From contig DGRV01000068.1 in the NCBI GenBank assembly GCA_002391225.1, forward strand, positions 26,836 through 43,766: DNA of 16,931 nt. Direction: 5' to 3'. This DNA is from Christensenella sp. UBA4379 (GTDB lineage Bacteria > Bacillota > Clostridia > Christensenellales > Aristaeellaceae). The position numbers and the translations under genes are program-made. The notes beneath the pieces were generated by a model. It made no database searches. It was not told the DNA's origin and saw nothing but the letters and a program-made list of their open reading frames with translations. Below, in pieces: positions 14,083 to 16,931 of the stretch. The stretch's first letter is position 1; every line of letters begins with the position of its first letter.

Positions 14083-15729
14083 TTACAGCCTGATGTCCTC
14101 CGACTTCGTAAACTTGAGGTAGAGGATCAGGGAGACGGCGGTCAGGACGGTCAGGATGGCGGCGAAGGCGCAGGCCAGGCCGTCGTTGCCCCGGGAGATG
14201 GCCGCGTAGGTGGACATGGTCAGGGTGATGGTCTTGTTGTTGTACAGGATGATGGCGCTGGACAGCTCCGTCACGATGGCCACCCAGCTTAAGACAGCGC
14301 CGGACAGGATGCCGTTGCCCATCATCGGGGCGGTGACCGTCAGGAAGGTCTTGAGCTTGCCCGCGCCCAGGGAAATGGACGCCTCCTCCGTGCTGATGGG
14401 GATGGACTGGAGTGTCGCCGTGGCGGAGCGGATGGTGTAGGGCATTCGCCGGATGACCAGGGCGATGATCATGATGCCCATCGTACCGGTCAGGGCGAAG
14501 GGCTGCTTGCCGAAGGCGATGACCAGGGCGATGCCGATGATGGAGCCGGGCATGATGTAGGGCATCATGCTCAGGGTGTCGATGGTGTGGTTCAGCGGGT
14601 TGGGCCGCCGGACGACCAGGTAGGCGATCAGGATCGCGAACAGGATGATCAGGGCCAGGGAGACCACGCCGAAGATCATCGTGTTTTCGATGGAGCGGAC
14701 CAGCAGCTTTTTGACGGCCTTCTCATAGTTGCCCAGGGAGAAGCCGGGCTTAAAGACCGCGCCGTCGCAGTTGCGGAAGGAGAGGTAGACGATGTAGATC
14801 TGCGGCAGGAAGGCCAGGGCGATCAGCCCGTAGCAGTAGATGTACATCAGGACGCCGGACAGGCCCTTGGGCCTGCGCTTCTGCACCGGGTGCAGAGCGT
14901 TGATGGAAAAGCTGAACTTGTTGGTGGCCCACTGCTGGATGAAGAACACGACCGCCGTAACGATGATGGCGATCACGGAAATGGCGGCGGCGAAGTTATG
15001 GTCCGTCCCGTTTTCACCCAGGTACTGGTTGTAGATTTCCACCGGGAAGGTGCGGTACCCTTCGCCAATCAGCAGCGGGGTGCCGAAGTCCGCGAAGGCC
15101 CGCATGAACACCAGCAGGGCGGCCGCCAGGATGGTGGGCATCGACAGCTGCATGATGACGGTGAAAAACCGCTTGACCCCGGTGCAGCCCATGTTGGCCG
15201 AGGCTTCCAGCAGGGTGTTGTCGATGGATTTGAAGGCCCCGTTCATGTACACGAACACCAGGGGGAAGAATTTGAGGGCCTGTACCATCAGAATGCCGCC
15301 GAAGCCGTAGATGCTGCCCAGGCGGATGCCGAGGGCGTTTTTGAGGAACACGGTGATGACGCCGTTTCGGCCCAGCAGCATGATCCAGCTGTAAGCGCCG
15401 ATAAACGGGGCGGACATGCAGCACAGGATCGACACCACGAAGAGGAACTTGGCCCCCTTGAGCTGGAAGAAGGAATAAAAGTAGGCAAAGGGGATGCCCA
15501 GCAAAAGGGTCACCAGCGTCACCATGATGGTGACCTGGAAGCTGTTCAGGATGGTGGAGGAATAATAGGGGGTCGAAAAGAATTTTTCAAACTGCGCAAA
15601 CGACAGATGTCCGTCCGCGTCAAAGACGGACTGGCGCAGGATGCCGAACATCGGGTAGACCAGGAACAGCGCGAACAGCGCCAGAAAGATCCACGTGATG
15701 ACCGACCAGACTTCGGGTTTTCGTTTCAT
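14083..15729 (-). CDS. ABC transporter permease, fused double-domain (FbpB/ThiP-like)
   Basis: An integral membrane protein of 548 residues that forms the whole translocation channel in one chain. It has two homologous halves, each with about six membrane segments: residues 8 to about 268 and about 290 to 540. Each half carries the EAA loop that docks to the ATPase: LLEASANMGCTGVKRFFTVI (173-192) and TEEASISLGAGKLKTFLTV (447-465). Double-domain permeases of this length are typical of Fe3+ (FbpB), thiamine (ThiP) and phosphonate-like importers. The ATG has GGGAGGG about nine bases upstream and is 16 bases after the ATPase stop, so the two are co-transcribed. The repeat-bearing gap to the binding-protein gene follows its stop. 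Confidence 0.92.
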   Translation of the reverse strand: MKRKPEVWSVITWIFLALFALFLVYPMFGILRQSVFDADGHLSFAQFEKFFSTPYYSSTILNSFQVTIMVTLVTLLLGIPFAYFYSFFQLKGAKFLFVVSILCCMSAPFIGAYSWIMLLGRNGVITVFLKNALGIRLGSIYGFGGILMVQALKFFPLVFVYMNGAFKSIDNTLLEASANMGCTGVKRFFTVIMQLSMPTILAAALLVFMRAFADFGTPLLIGEGYRTFPVEIYNQYLGENGTDHNFAAAISVIAIIVTAVVFFIQQWATNKFSFSINALHPVQKRRPKGLSGVLMYIYCYGLIALAFLPQIYIVYLSFRNCDGAVFKPGFSLGNYEKAVKKLLVRSIENTMIFGVVSLALIILFAILIAYLVVRRPNPLNHTIDTLSMMPYIMPGSIIGIALVIAFGKQPFALTGTMGIMIIALVIRRMPYTIRSATATLQSIPISTEEASISLGAGKLKTFLTVTAPMMGNGILSGAVLSWVAIVTELSSAIILYNNKTITLTMSTYAAISRGNDGLACAFAAILTVLTAVSLILYLKFTKSEDIRL

Positions 15730-15745
15730 CCGCGTTTCCCTCCCC

Positions 15746-16867
15746 TCAGCCGGCGGCGTTCAGGTCGTTTTCAACGCCCGTCATGATGCTGCGCTCGGTG
15801 TCCTTTTCAAAGAGGTTGGCCTTGGCGGTGTTCAGGCGCAGGCTGATCTCCGTCCCCTGGGGGATGACGGAGTCGATGGTGGATTCCTGGATGATCTCCG
15901 CCTTTTCGCCCGTCAGCAGGTGGACGAAGTAATGGGTGTTGAGCCCCAGGAAGACGCAGTCGTCCACCACGGCGCGGATGCCGGGCTGGTCCTTGGGTTG
16001 GACGATCAGCTCCTCCGGCCGGGCGCAGAGCATCACCGGGAGGCCGTCCTTGACGCACTCCTTGCGCACGGTGTCAAAGGCCGCGGTAAAGCCGGTCGGC
16101 AGGCTGACCAGGGCCCTGCCGCCCTCCGCCTTCATGACGCCGGGCAGCAGGTTGGACCGGCCGATGAAGGTGGCCACAAAGACGTTGGCCGGGCGCTGGT
16201 AGATGTTCTTGGGGCTGCCTACGTGCTGGATGACGCCCCCGTTCATGACCGCGATCCGGTCGGACACGGCCATGGCCTCTTCCTGGTCGTGGGTGACGTA
16301 GACGGTGGTGATGCCGATGTTATTCTGAATCTCCTTGATGGCGCTGCGCATCTCCACGCGGAGCTTGGCGTCCAGGTTGGACAGGGGCTCGTCCATCAGC
16401 AGCACGTCCGGCTCGATGCACAGGGCGCGGGCCAGGGCGACGCGCTGCTGCTGGCCGCCGGACAGCCGGTCCGGCATGCGGTCGGCCAGCTGGTCGATCT
16501 GCATGAGCTTTAAGAACTTGTCCGCCTGGTCGTGGATTTTGTCCTTGGGAAAGGCGCGGTTTTTGAGCCCGAACTCCACGTTCTTGCGCACCGTCAGGTG
16601 GGGGAAGATCGCGTAATTCTGGAACACCATGCCGATGTTGCGCTTGGCCGGGTCCAGGTCGTTGATGCGGGTGCTGTTGAAATAGAAATCCCCGCCCTCG
16701 ATGGAGTTGAAGCCGGCGATCATGCGCAGCAGGGTCGTCTTGCCGCAGCCGGAAGGCCCCAGGAGGGTAAAGAATTCCCCGCCGCGGATGTTCAGGTTCA
16801 GGTCCTGGATAACGGTATTGCTGCCGTATTTCTTCACGGCGTCCTTGATCCGGATTTCTACGCTCAC
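15746..16867 (-). CDS. ABC transporter ATP-binding protein (FbpC/PotA/MalK-like)
   Basis: The ATPase of the importer, 373 residues. Walker A is GPSGCGKTT (37-45), the Q-loop Gln83 in VFQNYAIFPH, the signature LSGGQQQRVALARAL (135-149), Walker B VLLMDEP (155-161), the D-loop SNLDAKLR (163-170) and the switch histidine His193 in VTHDQEEAM. After about residue 235 comes a TOBE-type regulatory domain, as in the CUT1/Fe3+/polyamine group. The start is GTG at 16865-16867: an in-frame TGA lies two codons upstream, and AGAGGA about nine bases before the GTG serves as ribosome binding site. It is the first gene of the operon, behind the promoter at the window edge. The ATPase alone does not reveal the substrate. 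Confidence 0.93.
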   Translation of the reverse strand: MSVEIRIKDAVKKYGSNTVIQDLNLNIRGGEFFTLLGPSGCGKTTLLRMIAGFNSIEGGDFYFNSTRINDLDPAKRNIGMVFQNYAIFPHLTVRKNVEFGLKNRAFPKDKIHDQADKFLKLMQIDQLADRMPDRLSGGQQQRVALARALCIEPDVLLMDEPLSNLDAKLRVEMRSAIKEIQNNIGITTVYVTHDQEEAMAVSDRIAVMNGGVIQHVGSPKNIYQRPANVFVATFIGRSNLLPGVMKAEGGRALVSLPTGFTAAFDTVRKECVKDGLPVMLCARPEELIVQPKDQPGIRAVVDDCVFLGLNTHYFVHLLTGEKAEIIQESTIDSVIPQGTEISLRLNTAKANLFEKDTERSIMTGVENDLNAAG

Positions 16868-16894
16868 GCTGCTTCATCCTCTCTGCATCATTCC

Positions 16895-16909
16895 AGGCAG
16901 CTGCTGCCT
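16895..16909. promoter_or_regulatory. 15-base palindrome in the ABC operon leader, possible operator
   Basis: AGGCAG (16895-16900) and CTGCCT (16904-16909) form a perfect inverted repeat around CTG. It starts 12 bases downstream of the -10 box, so it covers roughly +6 to +20 of the predicted transcript. That place suits a repressor operator or a small RNA hairpin just before the ATPase start. No regulator gene is visible in the window. Confidence 0.45.
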
Positions 16910-16921
16910 CAATTTGGGTTG

Positions 16922-16930
16922 ATTATACCA
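16922..16930 (-). promoter_or_regulatory. Extended -10 promoter of the ABC transporter operon
   Basis: On the minus strand the bases read TGGTATAAT: a perfect TATAAT (16922-16927) preceded by the TG-N extension. The -35 region would lie beyond the window end. The box is 54 bases before the GTG start of the ATPase gene, a normal leader length. Confidence 0.7.
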
Positions 16931-16931
16931 C

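Noticed and set aside
14587..15786. Long open frame on the + strand, 399 codons, opposite the permease gene
   Set aside because: Its translation is a Gln/Asp/His/Gly-rich shadow of a membrane protein read backwards; the permease has matching EAA loops and membrane segments.

Overview
The window looks like chromosomal DNA of a GC-rich, low-complexity-free member of the Bacillota (Clostridia-like), probably an uncultured or little-studied lineage. The reasons are the HisZ plus short-form HisG arrangement, a PHP-type histidinol-phosphatase instead of a HisB fusion, strong AGGAGG-type ribosome binding sites before most genes, and a consensus TATAAT box. The genus cannot be told from this sequence alone.

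Region 1 (1-8524, + strand) is a nearly complete histidine biosynthesis operon: hisZ (5' end outside the window), hisG, hisD, hisC, hisB, hisH, hisA, hisF, hisIE and a PHP-family histidinol-phosphatase, followed by a GNAT acetyltransferase whose start overlaps the phosphatase stop. Most junctions are ATGA-type or longer overlaps, so the genes are probably translationally coupled. Together they cover every dedicated step from ATP + PRPP to histidinol and on to histidine.

Region 2 (8525-9914) starts with about 260 bases of non-coding or decayed sequence. Two tandem small genes follow on the + strand. They are diverged paralogues, each with two membrane segments and a C-terminal bacterial PH-like (YcxB-like) domain. 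A strong hairpin at 9868-9898 separates them from the convergent genes to the right.

Region 3 (9915-12807, - strand) holds three hydrolase-type genes in one direction. In order of transcription they are a fusion of an S51 (dipeptidase E-like) domain with a Nudix hydrolase, a DJ-1/PfpI protein, and an MccF-like S66 serine carboxypeptidase. The combination suggests a clean-up or resistance role against peptidyl- or nucleotide-linked compounds, but that is inference.

Region 4 (12872-16931, - strand) is an ABC import operon: ATPase, a 548-residue double-domain permease, and a secreted binding protein, with an extended -10 promoter at the window edge and a strong terminator at 12826-12858. The transporter belongs to the Fe3+/thiamine/phosphonate-like superfamily; its substrate is not certain. 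The 194-base gap between permease and binding-protein genes carries an unusual nested inverted repeat built of GGAGGTA units. This is the most striking unexplained structure in the window.
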